From assembly GCF_016741875.1 (NCBI RefSeq), contig NZ_JAERRF010000009.1, forward strand, positions 1-64,000: DNA of 64,000 bases, read 5' to 3'. Positions 18,900 to 26,790 of this stretch are shown here, in pieces. Position numbers and translations under genes: made by a program. The stretch is from Streptomyces coffeae (GTDB lineage: Bacteria; Actinomycetota; Actinomycetes; Streptomycetales; Streptomycetaceae). The notes below the pieces were generated by a model. The model made no database searches, was not told where the DNA came from, and was given only the letters and a program-made list of their open reading frames with translations. How positions within the stretch are numbered: position 1 is the stretch's first letter; each line of letters starts with the position of its first letter.

Positions 18900-18987
18900 C
18901 GCTCTTGTCGGCAGTCGACGTCAGTGAGGTCGACTGCCGACAAGGTGATCGCGCGTTGGCGAACGTACCCCGCGACCATCGCACGGC

Positions 18988-20475
18988 TCATTCCGAGGCG
19001 GGGACGCGGATTCCTTCCCAGACCAGCCGGCGTTCCCGCTGCGGGTCCACCTCGATCCGCGACGGATGGTCGATGATGCGAGTGTTCCGTTGCGCCGCCG
19101 TGTATTCCGGCCAGGAGGCGAGCGGCCGGCCGGTACGAGCGAAGGCCAACCAGTTGTCCTGGACCTCGTCCTGCACGGCGCGAAATCCCTGCCGCCCGCC
19201 GGCCAGCGTCAACAGCCGCACCGGCACGCTGTCGACGCCACCGAACACCGGCAGCAGTTCGATCCCGTGCAGGGCCCCCAACCCGGCAAGACGCAACGCG
19301 CGTGGTGCGAAGTCGAAGCGGTAGCAGAACGTGGGGGCCCGGCCGCTGTGCCCCTCGAGCACCGCCTGCATCGGTCGCCATAGCACGAAGTCCGTGCTGA
19401 CCTGGATCGCGGCCGCCCGCTTCGGATAACCGGGGTAGGCGGCGACCACCCGCTCGTAGTCGGCGCCGCAGCGCTCCAGCGCGGCGCGCTGCAAGGGCGC
19501 GGTGGTCGGCACAGTCGCGTCGAACTGGGACAGGGTGCATTCATCGCGATTGGTGCCGATGATCAGCGGTACCGCCTGCGCGCTGCCCGCGGTGATGGCG
19601 TCCAACGGGTCCAGCGGCAGAAAGCCGCCGTCGACCACCGGTGCGATCGGGTAGCTGCCGGGAAAGGCTCGCAGCACATCCCGCAGCGCCCGCTCGGCAG
19701 CCTGGCCGAGATCCTTCGCGGCCGCCGTGGTCAACGCCTGCGCCGCGGAGTCCGGGGCGACGCCGAGCCGGCCGAGGAGCCGGCGGGCGAACCGCCGGGC
19801 CTCCTCGGCATCCACGGCCGCCCAGTCCGCGGCCGAGCTCTGCGCGATCGCGCGGTGGAACAGCCCGGCCGCGGTCGGCATCGCCATCAGCGTCAGCACC
19901 GCGTCCGCGCCCGACGACTCGCCGAAGACGGTGACATTGTCCGGATCACCACCGAAAGCAGCGATATTGCGACGCACCCACCGCAACGCCGCCACCTGGT
20001 CCCGCAAACCGAGATTCGACTCGAAAGGCCGATCAGCAGTGGAGAACTCGGTGAAGTCGACATAGCCGAGTGCGCCCAGCCGGTAGTTGAGCGTCACCAC
20101 CACCACATCGCCACGCGCCGCCAGCGAGTCACCCGGATACCGAGCCGCGGTGTCGTAGACGTAACTACCACCGTGGATGAAGACGAGCACGGGCCGCGGC
20201 CGCGCCGAGGGATCCGGGGGCGCGGTCACGTTCAGGGTCAGGCAGTCCTCGCCGGTCCGGCGTAAGCCCACCATCGGGTTGCGGCGCTGTACGGCCGCGT
20301 ACCCGAACCGCGTGGCGTCGCGTACCCCCACCCACGGCTGCACCGGTTGCGGTGCCCGCAACCGCAACTCTCCGACTGGTGCAGCCGCGTAGGGAATCGA
20401 CCGCCACTGCAACGCGCGCGGAGCCCGGCGACCGCGGACGACGCCGTCCGCGGTCTCGACCTCGGTCGCGAGCAT
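18988..20475 (-). CDS. Type-B carboxylesterase
   Basis: A 495-residue carboxylesterase (family B, PnbA-like) that would hydrolyse carboxylic esters. Conserved blocks are in order: GVVRGRRAPRALQWRSIPYA, EDCLTLNVTAP, VFIHGGSYVY (oxyanion hole), VTLNYRLGALGYVDF, GLRDQVAALRWVRRNIAAFG, the nucleophile FGESSGA (Ser near residue 185), GTNRDE, and the His region LGALHGIELLPVFGG. No signal peptide is seen. It starts 71 bases downstream of the NRPS stop on the same strand, so the two are probably one transcript. A role in releasing, trimming or unmasking the NRPS product is plausible but inferred. Confidence 0.9.
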   Translation of the reverse strand: MLATEVETADGVVRGRRAPRALQWRSIPYAAAPVGELRLRAPQPVQPWVGVRDATRFGYAAVQRRNPMVGLRRTGEDCLTLNVTAPPDPSARPRPVLVFIHGGSYVYDTAARYPGDSLAARGDVVVVTLNYRLGALGYVDFTEFSTADRPFESNLGLRDQVAALRWVRRNIAAFGGDPDNVTVFGESSGADAVLTLMAMPTAAGLFHRAIAQSSAADWAAVDAEEARRFARRLLGRLGVAPDSAAQALTTAAAKDLGQAAERALRDVLRAFPGSYPIAPVVDGGFLPLDPLDAITAGSAQAVPLIIGTNRDECTLSQFDATVPTTAPLQRAALERCGADYERVVAAYPGYPKRAAAIQVSTDFVLWRPMQAVLEGHSGRAPTFCYRFDFAPRALRLAGLGALHGIELLPVFGGVDSVPVRLLTLAGGRQGFRAVQDEVQDNWLAFARTGRPLASWPEYTAAQRNTRIIDHPSRIEVDPQRERRLVWEGIRVPASE

Positions 20476-20546
20476 CGTGCCTCCCTTAGTCCGGGATACC
20501 GAGGGGACCCCGCGCTTGTTGATGACGCGTTGACACGTTCGGCCAA

Positions 20547-23500
20547 TCAGGCCGGCCCCGCGCGCAGGACACGCTGGAACTCATCGGCGAAGTCGGCCGC
20601 GAACTCCGCGGGGAACCGGTCCGTCCACACGAACACGTTCAACCGCACTCCGCCATCGGCGGCGTACCACACCTCGGTCTCCAACTCGCTCATCGTCGTC
20701 GGAGCGTCCAGGCGGACGAACTCGGTGCGACAGGACGGTAGCATCAAAGCCGGATCGCTCAGGTTCTGCGCCAGGAGCACCGGCAGCCGCCCCAGGGCGT
20801 CTGCGCCCATCCCGGAGAGCACTGGCATGGCCGCCTCGGCAAAGGACACGTCCTGGGCGGCGAGCGCGGCACCGACCGCCTTGCCGGCGTTGTCCCACAG
20901 GTCGCTTCCGGCGGACGGTGGGCGCAGGCGCAGGCACCACATGTCCATGCGGGTGGAGATGGACCGGCCTGGGTCGCCGACCCAGCTGGAGAACGGCACC
21001 AGGATGCCGAACTCGTCCTGACCGGACAGCTTTTGCAGGACCGTGCCGTAAGCCACGGCCAACGCAGCCAGTCTGGTCGACCCCAGTTCGCGAGCAGCGG
21101 CGTCCCAAGGCTCCATCTCCCGGCCGGAGACCTGCCGGGAAACCGACATCCTGGGGCCGTCGGTGGCCTGCGAGGACTGCCGCTGCGGCAGGGTGATCTG
21201 TGGGAGACCGTCGAGTTCCTGTTTCCAGTAGCCGAGTTGGGCGTCCAGGTCGGCGGCTGCGCGCCGCCGGCGGTAGATGTCGGCGATTTCGGCCAGAGTC
21301 TGTGCCTGCTCCGCGAACACCGGAGCCCGACCGAGCAGTCGTGCTTGGTAGGCGGTGGCCAGATCAGCGGCCATCGGCTCCTGGGACGCGCCATCGAACG
21401 CCACGTGGTGCACAACGAGACCGAACAGCAGACGTCCGCTGTCGGCACTCCGGACCAACGCGCAGCGCCAGATCTTGCCCTGTGCGAGCGACAGGGGTCG
21501 GTACAGCACGGCGTGCAGCGCGGCCACCGCGTCGTCCTCCGTCGGCTCATCCGGCAGCAGCTGGAGGTCCGGTCCAGCCAGGTCGCCGGACGGCACCGCG
21601 GTCGGGCCAGGGTCCATCAGATACCGCGAGTGCAGAGCCTGGTGCCGGCCGTGGACGTCGAGGATCGCCTGAGACAGCGCCTCGACATCTGGTGTGCCGT
21701 CGATCCACCAGGCCATCGTGCAGAGATACGCGAGATCCGAAGCCTCGGAAACGCCCTCCCACAGGGCCAACGCATAGTGCACGGGCAACGCGATCGGACG
21801 GACACCCTGTTCTGCCGCGGCGTCGGGCACCGCGGTTGGCCCGGCACTGCCGGCGTCCAGCAGCGGTTTCAGCACAGCCGCGAGGTCATGCACGGTTGAG
21901 GTCGTGAACACCTGAGAGGCTGGTATCGCCACCCCGAACTCCGCATCCACCTTCGCGCAGAGCCGGGCCGCGTCGAGTGAGTTGGCACCCAGCTCGAAGA
22001 ACGAGCGGTTCGGTGGGATGGTGCCGCGCTCAAGGATCTCACCGAACACGGCCGCCAGGCGCGTCTCGACGGGGTCCAGCGAGTGTTGCGCCTCCGGCGC
22101 GGAGTCGTCCGGGTGATCCTCCTCGGTGGCGAGTTGCTCGAGCGCCCGCTGATCGACCTTGCCGCTGGCCAACAACGGCATCGTCGCCAACCGGAGGATT
22201 CGGTCGGGTACGAGGTAGTCGGGCAGGCGGGCAGCCAGCTCGGCGCGCACGCTCCGCTCGTCGGGCACGCTCTCACCGCGGCCGGCGTAGCACAGGCACA
22301 GGCTGCGATGTTGTCCCTGCGGACCCGCGACCGGTACCGCCACGGCCGCCGTGACCCCGGCGATGCGTGCGGCAGCCCGCTCGATCTCGGCCGGCTCGAT
22401 CCGGTGGCCCCGGATCTTGACCTGCCGGTCGAGGCGGCCGTCGAAGTACAGCACGTGCTCGGCCGAGAAGTGCCCGAGGTCGCCGGTCCGATACACCCGA
22501 TGGGTCTGCCCGTCCACGGTGACCTCAGGGAACTTCTTCGCCGTGAGTTCCGCGTCGCCGAGATAGCCCGACGAGAGCCCGGTCCCGCCGATGCACAGTT
22601 CACCCGTCTCGCCCGGGCCGCAGGGCCGGTCCCCGTCCAGCACGAAGATCTTCGTCCCGTTGAGCACTCGGCCCAGCGGAACCCCTCCGGGGTCGGCACA
22701 GTCCTCGACCGTGACCCGGCGTGCGGTCACCACCGCGGTGGTCTCCACCGGCCCGTACATGTTGTTCAGTTCGATGTCCGGGAAGCGTTGCACGAATCGC
22801 TTCATATGGGCGGCTGACGCACGCTCACCGCCGGTGATCAGCCAGCGCAGCCCCTCGAACGCGTCGAGGTCCTCGTCGACGATCATGTTGAACAGCGTGG
22901 CCGTCAGGGACGCGCCGTTGACCCCGTGGTCGGCCACCATCCGGCGGAGCGTGCCCGGCACCAGCACCGGATCATCGAGAAGTACCGACGTGCCGCCGTT
23001 GAGCAGTACGCCCCAGCAGTCGAGGCAGAACCCGTCCCAGGTCGCCGGCGCGAGCTGCGGCACCACGTTGCCAGGGCCATAAGCGGCGAAGTCACAGTCC
23101 GCGAAGACGCGGATCATGCCACTGTGTGGAGCGACGGCCGCCTTCGGCGCGCCTGTCGATCCCGAGGTGAAGAACACGGCGCACGGCTCGTCGCCACGCA
23201 CCTCGATCCGGTGCGGTTCGCGTCCTGTGGTGACGGCGTTCTCGATGCTGGGTGGCGCCACGACCGGTACCGGCCACACGCCCGCCGCGGACGTCACGAG
23301 CAGCTTTGCGTCCAACGCTGCGATCAGCGAGGTGAGCCGCTCGTGTGGCCACTGAACATCGAGGGCGGCATAGGCGGCGCCACACTCGAGCACTGCCAGT
23401 AGCGTCGCGACGAACTCCGGAGTACGGTCCATGAGCACCGGTACCAGATCGCCCCGCCCAACGCCATGACTCGCCAGCTCGACGGCGTAATCGTCGGCGA

Positions 23501-23657
23501 GCGTCTGCAGTTCGCGATAGGTCACCCGTCGGTCGCCGGACACAATCGCCACACCGGACGGCCATGTTTCCGCGCACCACCGGAACAGCCCGTGCACCGT
23601 CTCGATGCCGTGACGCTCCCCAGTAGGTTCTTGTACGAGACTGTCATGATCGGCCAC
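20547..23657 (-). CDS. Nonribosomal peptide synthetase, A-PCP-C
   Basis: A 1036-residue NRPS module in the unusual order adenylation, carrier, condensation. A domain (about 20-510): A3 FFTSGSTGAPK, A5 NNMYGPVETT, A7 YRTGDLG, A8 KIRGHRIEPAEIE, A10 LPLLASGKVDQRAL, with the substrate Lys present. PCP (about 530-605): FFELGANSLDA with the phosphopantetheine Ser. C domain (about 620-1036): the active-site motif HHVAFDG is complete. No thioesterase or methyltransferase domain is present. By hand I read a partial specificity code of D-G-L-T-I-G-M-A-V, which matches no substrate I know. The carrier-bound amino acid would be passed to the downstream C domain to meet an amine or amino-acid acceptor. 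A TetR gene is divergent on the right. Confidence 0.92.
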   Translation of the reverse strand: MADHDSLVQEPTGERHGIETVHGLFRWCAETWPSGVAIVSGDRRVTYRELQTLADDYAVELASHGVGRGDLVPVLMDRTPEFVATLLAVLECGAAYAALDVQWPHERLTSLIAALDAKLLVTSAAGVWPVPVVAPPSIENAVTTGREPHRIEVRGDEPCAVFFTSGSTGAPKAAVAPHSGMIRVFADCDFAAYGPGNVVPQLAPATWDGFCLDCWGVLLNGGTSVLLDDPVLVPGTLRRMVADHGVNGASLTATLFNMIVDEDLDAFEGLRWLITGGERASAAHMKRFVQRFPDIELNNMYGPVETTAVVTARRVTVEDCADPGGVPLGRVLNGTKIFVLDGDRPCGPGETGELCIGGTGLSSGYLGDAELTAKKFPEVTVDGQTHRVYRTGDLGHFSAEHVLYFDGRLDRQVKIRGHRIEPAEIERAAARIAGVTAAVAVPVAGPQGQHRSLCLCYAGRGESVPDERSVRAELAARLPDYLVPDRILRLATMPLLASGKVDQRALEQLATEEDHPDDSAPEAQHSLDPVETRLAAVFGEILERGTIPPNRSFFELGANSLDAARLCAKVDAEFGVAIPASQVFTTSTVHDLAAVLKPLLDAGSAGPTAVPDAAAEQGVRPIALPVHYALALWEGVSEASDLAYLCTMAWWIDGTPDVEALSQAILDVHGRHQALHSRYLMDPGPTAVPSGDLAGPDLQLLPDEPTEDDAVAALHAVLYRPLSLAQGKIWRCALVRSADSGRLLFGLVVHHVAFDGASQEPMAADLATAYQARLLGRAPVFAEQAQTLAEIADIYRRRRAAADLDAQLGYWKQELDGLPQITLPQRQSSQATDGPRMSVSRQVSGREMEPWDAAARELGSTRLAALAVAYGTVLQKLSGQDEFGILVPFSSWVGDPGRSISTRMDMWCLRLRPPSAGSDLWDNAGKAVGAALAAQDVSFAEAAMPVLSGMGADALGRLPVLLAQNLSDPALMLPSCRTEFVRLDAPTTMSELETEVWYAADGGVRLNVFVWTDRFPAEFAADFADEFQRVLRAGPA

Positions 23658-23876
23658 AACAACGTACCCCCGTGATGATGGAACTTCTGTCTTCTCTGGA
23701 ATAACCCCCGCACGGCTGTCTCGGTTCCCGCAGACGAGAGATCTCCCCCTGCCGCCTCATGCGGCGTTCACGTGAGTTGAGGAGGGCGGGCGCGCCCCCC
23801 ACCCGCGCCCGTCCTCCTGACGTCCTGTCATGTACGAACAGGTCGTCATCATCGACTCACGACAACGAACCCGAGA

Positions 23877-23889
23877 CTTACGCCGTAAG
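23877..23889. promoter_or_regulatory. Operator 1 for the divergent TetR gene
   Basis: CTTACG-C-CGTAAG is a perfect 13-bp palindrome. Its centre lies 37 bp upstream of the centre of an identical half-site pair at 23913-23927. Both lie between the NRPS start (23657) and the TetR start (23954). They are the likely binding sites of the TetR protein itself. Confidence 0.65.
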
Positions 23890-23912
23890 CCGTGCGGAGG
23901 GAAGGACGCTAC

Positions 23913-23927
23913 ACTTACGGCGTAAGT
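23913..23927. promoter_or_regulatory. Operator 2 overlapping the TetR promoter
   Basis: ACTTACG-G-CGTAAGT is a perfect 15-bp palindrome with the same half-site as operator 1. It lies 26 bases before the TTG start and overlaps a TACACT sequence that could be the -10 box, so binding would block transcription of the TetR gene. Confidence 0.65.
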
Positions 23928-23953
23928 GCCGTCAACGCGGAGGAACTGGTTCC

Positions 23954-24601
23954 TTGAAACGCATGCGGTTGACCCGGGACCGGGTGCTGACGGCCGCGAT
24001 TCGACTTGCCGACCAATCAGGACTCGCCGCCTTGTCGATGCGCAAGCTCGCCGCCGAGCTCGACGTGGAGGCGATGTCGCTGTACAACCACGTCAAGAAC
24101 AAGGAAGACCTGCTCGACGGCGTCGCCGATCTGGTGATGGGCGAGATGGACAGGCCCGTCGCGGGTGGCCAGTGGCGTGCCGAGATGCACCGCCGGGCCG
24201 CCTCCGTGTACGAGGTACTGCGGCGGCACTGGTGGGCGGTCGACTTGATCGCCTCCCGGCAGACACCGGGGCCGGCGCACCTGGCGCACTACGACGCCAC
24301 CATCGGTTGCCTGCACGCCGCCGGATTTCCCTACCTGCTGGCCGGTCATGCCTGTTCCGCGATGGACAGCCACGTGTTCGGGTTCACCATCCGAAGGCGG
24401 GACCTACCGTTCGATCCGGACAAGCTGGCCGAGTGGGCGGAGCACAATCTGCCGCAGATCTCCGTCGAGCGATATCCGCATGTCCATGACATCGCCGAAA
24501 AGATCGTCTCAGACGAATACCGCGACGCCGGCTTCGAGTTCGGTCTTGAACTGATTCTCGACGGGTTGGAGAAGGTACTCGCAACCGTTACCCGTGAGTG
24601 A
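23954..24601 (+). CDS. TetR-family repressor (TetR_C type)
   Basis: A 215-residue repressor. The N-terminal helix-turn-helix reads TRDRVLTAAIRLADQSGLAA, LSMRKLAAELDVEAMSLYNH, VKNKEDLLDGVADLVM. The C-terminal domain resembles that of tetracycline-repressor-type proteins (LLAGHACSAMDSHVFGFTIR). TTG at 23954 has a good GGAGG eleven bases upstream; ATG 23963 is the alternative. Two perfect palindromes at 23877-23889 and 23913-23927 are probable autoregulatory operators. The NRPS gene is divergent, with its start 220 bases from operator 1, and is the probable target together with the esterase. The inducing ligand may be the NRPS product or precursor. Confidence 0.85.
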   Translation: MKRMRLTRDRVLTAAIRLADQSGLAALSMRKLAAELDVEAMSLYNHVKNKEDLLDGVADLVMGEMDRPVAGGQWRAEMHRRAASVYEVLRRHWWAVDLIASRQTPGPAHLAHYDATIGCLHAAGFPYLLAGHACSAMDSHVFGFTIRRRDLPFDPDKLAEWAEHNLPQISVERYPHVHDIAEKIVSDEYRDAGFEFGLELILDGLEKVLATVTRE

Positions 24602-24816
24602 GCAGACGCACGAGGACACGTCACCGCCGCCCGCCTTCATCGCCACAAGGACGGGTATCCGTCTGCCCCTGCTTGGACCTGTGCCCTCGTCCGCGGTCGG
24701 TGGGGTGGTCGGCCGGTGAGCGAGACGGCGTCGGGGCGACCGGAGCCGGGCGACGGGACTCATTGGTGTGCCGAGCTGCCACCGACGACACCGCTCCGCG
24801 CGCCGGCTTCCCTCGG

Positions 24817-25536
24817 TCACCCTCGTTCTGGTCCCTTCATCAGCTGTTCCAGGTCCTGTTCGTCCAGCGACCGGATCGTCAGGTGTCCGGCCACGGGGAA
24901 GGCGCGCGGATCTTCCGGCCGTCGCACGCCGACCGTGCGCCATCCGGCTTCCGCCGCGGCATCGAGTTCCTCCGGGGAATCGCTGAGGAACAACGTCGCC
25001 TCCGGCCGCGTACCGATCACTCCCGAAATCCGCCGGTAGGAGTCGGCAGACTTCTTGCTGCCGGCTGTGACCAAATCGAAGTAGCCGCGCAGGAGCGGGG
25101 TGAGATCGCCATACGGGGTATGCCCGAACCAATGCACCTGGGCTGCGGCGGGGCCCGATGAGTAGATGTGGAGCGCTGCGCCCGAGTCGTTCCAGCAGCA
25201 CAGCACATCGGGCACCTCGGGGTAGACGTGCCCCGTCAGCGAACCGTCGGCGTAGCCCGCCGTCCAGATCCAGCCCTGGATCGTCTTCAGGGGCGGCGCT
25301 TTGACGTCCTGGTCCGTCCATGCGGTGAGCGCCTCGACGGCATCCGCCTCGTCGAGGGAGTCGACCCCGAGGTAGTCCCGTATCTCCTTGAGCAGCACGG
25401 TGGCGCGCACCGTGCCACGGTATTCGGCGAACCATCGGGGCAGCCGCTCGCGCGCATACGGAAAGAGAACGTCGTGGACGTGCGCGGCGGAGCCGACCGT
25501 TCCCTCGATGTCGAGGACGACCGCCGTGCCTTTCAC
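24817..25536 (-). CDS. mtnC: Acireductone synthase (enolase-phosphatase E1)
   Basis: A 239-residue HAD-family enzyme that converts 2,3-diketo-5-methylthiopentyl-1-phosphate to acireductone in methionine salvage. The nucleophile motif is VVLDIEGTVGS, motif II is IYSSGP, the Lys lies in VTAGSKKSADSY, and the final acidic motif is LFLSDSPEELDAA. The start is GTG at 25536, preceded by GGAGG. It overlaps the last four bases of mtnD, so translation is coupled. It is the last gene of the mtnA/apt-mtnB-mtnD-mtnC operon and is of normal length. Confidence 0.92.
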   Translation of the reverse strand: MKGTAVVLDIEGTVGSAAHVHDVLFPYARERLPRWFAEYRGTVRATVLLKEIRDYLGVDSLDEADAVEALTAWTDQDVKAPPLKTIQGWIWTAGYADGSLTGHVYPEVPDVLCCWNDSGAALHIYSSGPAAAQVHWFGHTPYGDLTPLLRGYFDLVTAGSKKSADSYRRISGVIGTRPEATLFLSDSPEELDAAAEAGWRTVGVRRPEDPRAFPVAGHLTIRSLDEQDLEQLMKGPERG

Positions 25537-26111
25537 CGGTCCTCCGACAGAAGCACGTCGAGGCGAGGGAAGCTCTGAGCGATGGCGTCTCCGGTGAAGT
25601 CGCCGACCCATCCGTCCTCTTCCTTGAAGAAGCGGATGGCGGCGAACTCCGGGGTCGGTCCCATATCGAACCAGTGACGGGTGCCCGCGGGTACGGACAG
25701 CAAGTCGCCGGCCTCGCACACGACCGCGTACACCTCGTCCTCGATATGGAGGTAGAAGCAGCCGGTGCCATGGGCGAAGAACCGCACCTCGTCCTCGGCG
25801 TGGCGATGCTCCTCCAGAAAGGCGGCCCGGGCCTTGGCGGCGCGTTCTTCCCACTCCGGCCCGACCGCCGGATGGAGTTGCGCCACATCGACCAGGACGA
25901 GGCCGTCGCGCTCGCACAACTCCTCGACCCGGGTGCGGTAGGCGGCCAGGATCTCTTCCTGAGTGGTGTCCGCGGTCACCGTGGCCCGCAGCTCCCACTG
26001 GCCGTATTCGATCCCGTGCTCCTTCAGTACGGCGGCGATCCGGGCTGTGTCCCGGGTGCGCAGCACCAGGGTGTCGGGGGCGTCCTGAGGCATGATCTGC
26101 AGGAGTGTCAT
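25533..26111 (-). CDS. mtnD: Acireductone dioxygenase
   Basis: A 192-residue cupin enzyme that oxidises acireductone. With Fe it yields the methionine precursor 2-keto-4-methylthiobutyrate plus formate; with Ni it takes an off-pathway route. The metal site is visible as EEHRHAEDEVRFF (two His and the Glu) plus the later His in VPAGTRHWFDMG. The C-terminus (AIRFFKEEDGWVGDFTGD) is the family signature. ATG 26111 lies four bases after the mtnB stop, and its own end overlaps mtnC by four bases. Confidence 0.93.
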   Translation of the reverse strand: MTLLQIMPQDAPDTLVLRTRDTARIAAVLKEHGIEYGQWELRATVTADTTQEEILAAYRTRVEELCERDGLVLVDVAQLHPAVGPEWEERAAKARAAFLEEHRHAEDEVRFFAHGTGCFYLHIEDEVYAVVCEAGDLLSVPAGTRHWFDMGPTPEFAAIRFFKEEDGWVGDFTGDAIAQSFPRLDVLLSEDR

Positions 26112-26115
26112 GGGG

Positions 26116-26790
26116 TCACGTTTCCTTCGTGTCGGTGCGGTGGTCCCTGGCGCCGAGGGTGAGCAATTGGCAGATGGCCTCGAGGCACTCCAGCCGGTTG
26201 CGTGCCTGGGCGAGGTCCTTGCCCCAGGTGGTGATGCCGTGGTGGTCGATCAGCAGGGCTGGGGGCGCGTCGCCGCGGGCGGCCAGATGGTCCGCCACCT
26301 CGTCGGCGATCATGCGTACGTCGGGCCAGTTACGGAAGACGGGCAGCTCCGTGCGAGCGGGGTCGTCGAGGCCGAGTCCTTTGAGCAGTTCGAACCGCTC
26401 GAGCGGCAGTGTGACCGTGCCGTCGCGTTCGCCGATGCGACACGCCATCACGGTGGCGTAGGGCGCATGGACGTGGATGACCGCACGGGCGTCGGTGGCG
26501 CCGTACACCGCTGTGTGGATCGAGGTCTCCGCCGACGCCTTCAACCGACCCGGAGTCAGCACCTCACCGGTGGTGGCGTGCACGGCGACCATGTCGTCGG
26601 CAGTGAGACTGCCCTTGTCCATGCCACTGGCCGTGATCACGGCCGCATACCCGTCATCGGCAGGCAGGCGAACGGACAGATTGCCCGACGTGCCGGGCAT
26701 CCAGCCCCGGGCGTACAGATCGCGGGAGAACGCGGCGATGGATGAGCCGGCGGCGGTGACCTCGCGGTGGTGTTCCTGGATGCTCGTCAT
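26116..26790 (-). CDS. mtnB: Methylthioribulose-1-phosphate dehydratase
   Basis: A 224-residue class II aldolase-fold enzyme that dehydrates methylthioribulose-1-phosphate. Signature parts are YARGWMPGTSGNLSVRLPAD, MDKGSLTADDMVAVHATTGE, AETSIHTAVYGATDARAVIH, and the zinc His residues in VIHVHAPYAT together with LLIDHHGITTWGKDL. The ATG at 26790 overlaps the stop of the upstream mtnA-apt fusion by four bases. Full length; all expected catalytic regions are seen. Confidence 0.93.
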   Translation of the reverse strand: MTSIQEHHREVTAAGSSIAAFSRDLYARGWMPGTSGNLSVRLPADDGYAAVITASGMDKGSLTADDMVAVHATTGEVLTPGRLKASAETSIHTAVYGATDARAVIHVHAPYATVMACRIGERDGTVTLPLERFELLKGLGLDDPARTELPVFRNWPDVRMIADEVADHLAARGDAPPALLIDHHGITTWGKDLAQARNRLECLEAICQLLTLGARDHRTDTKET

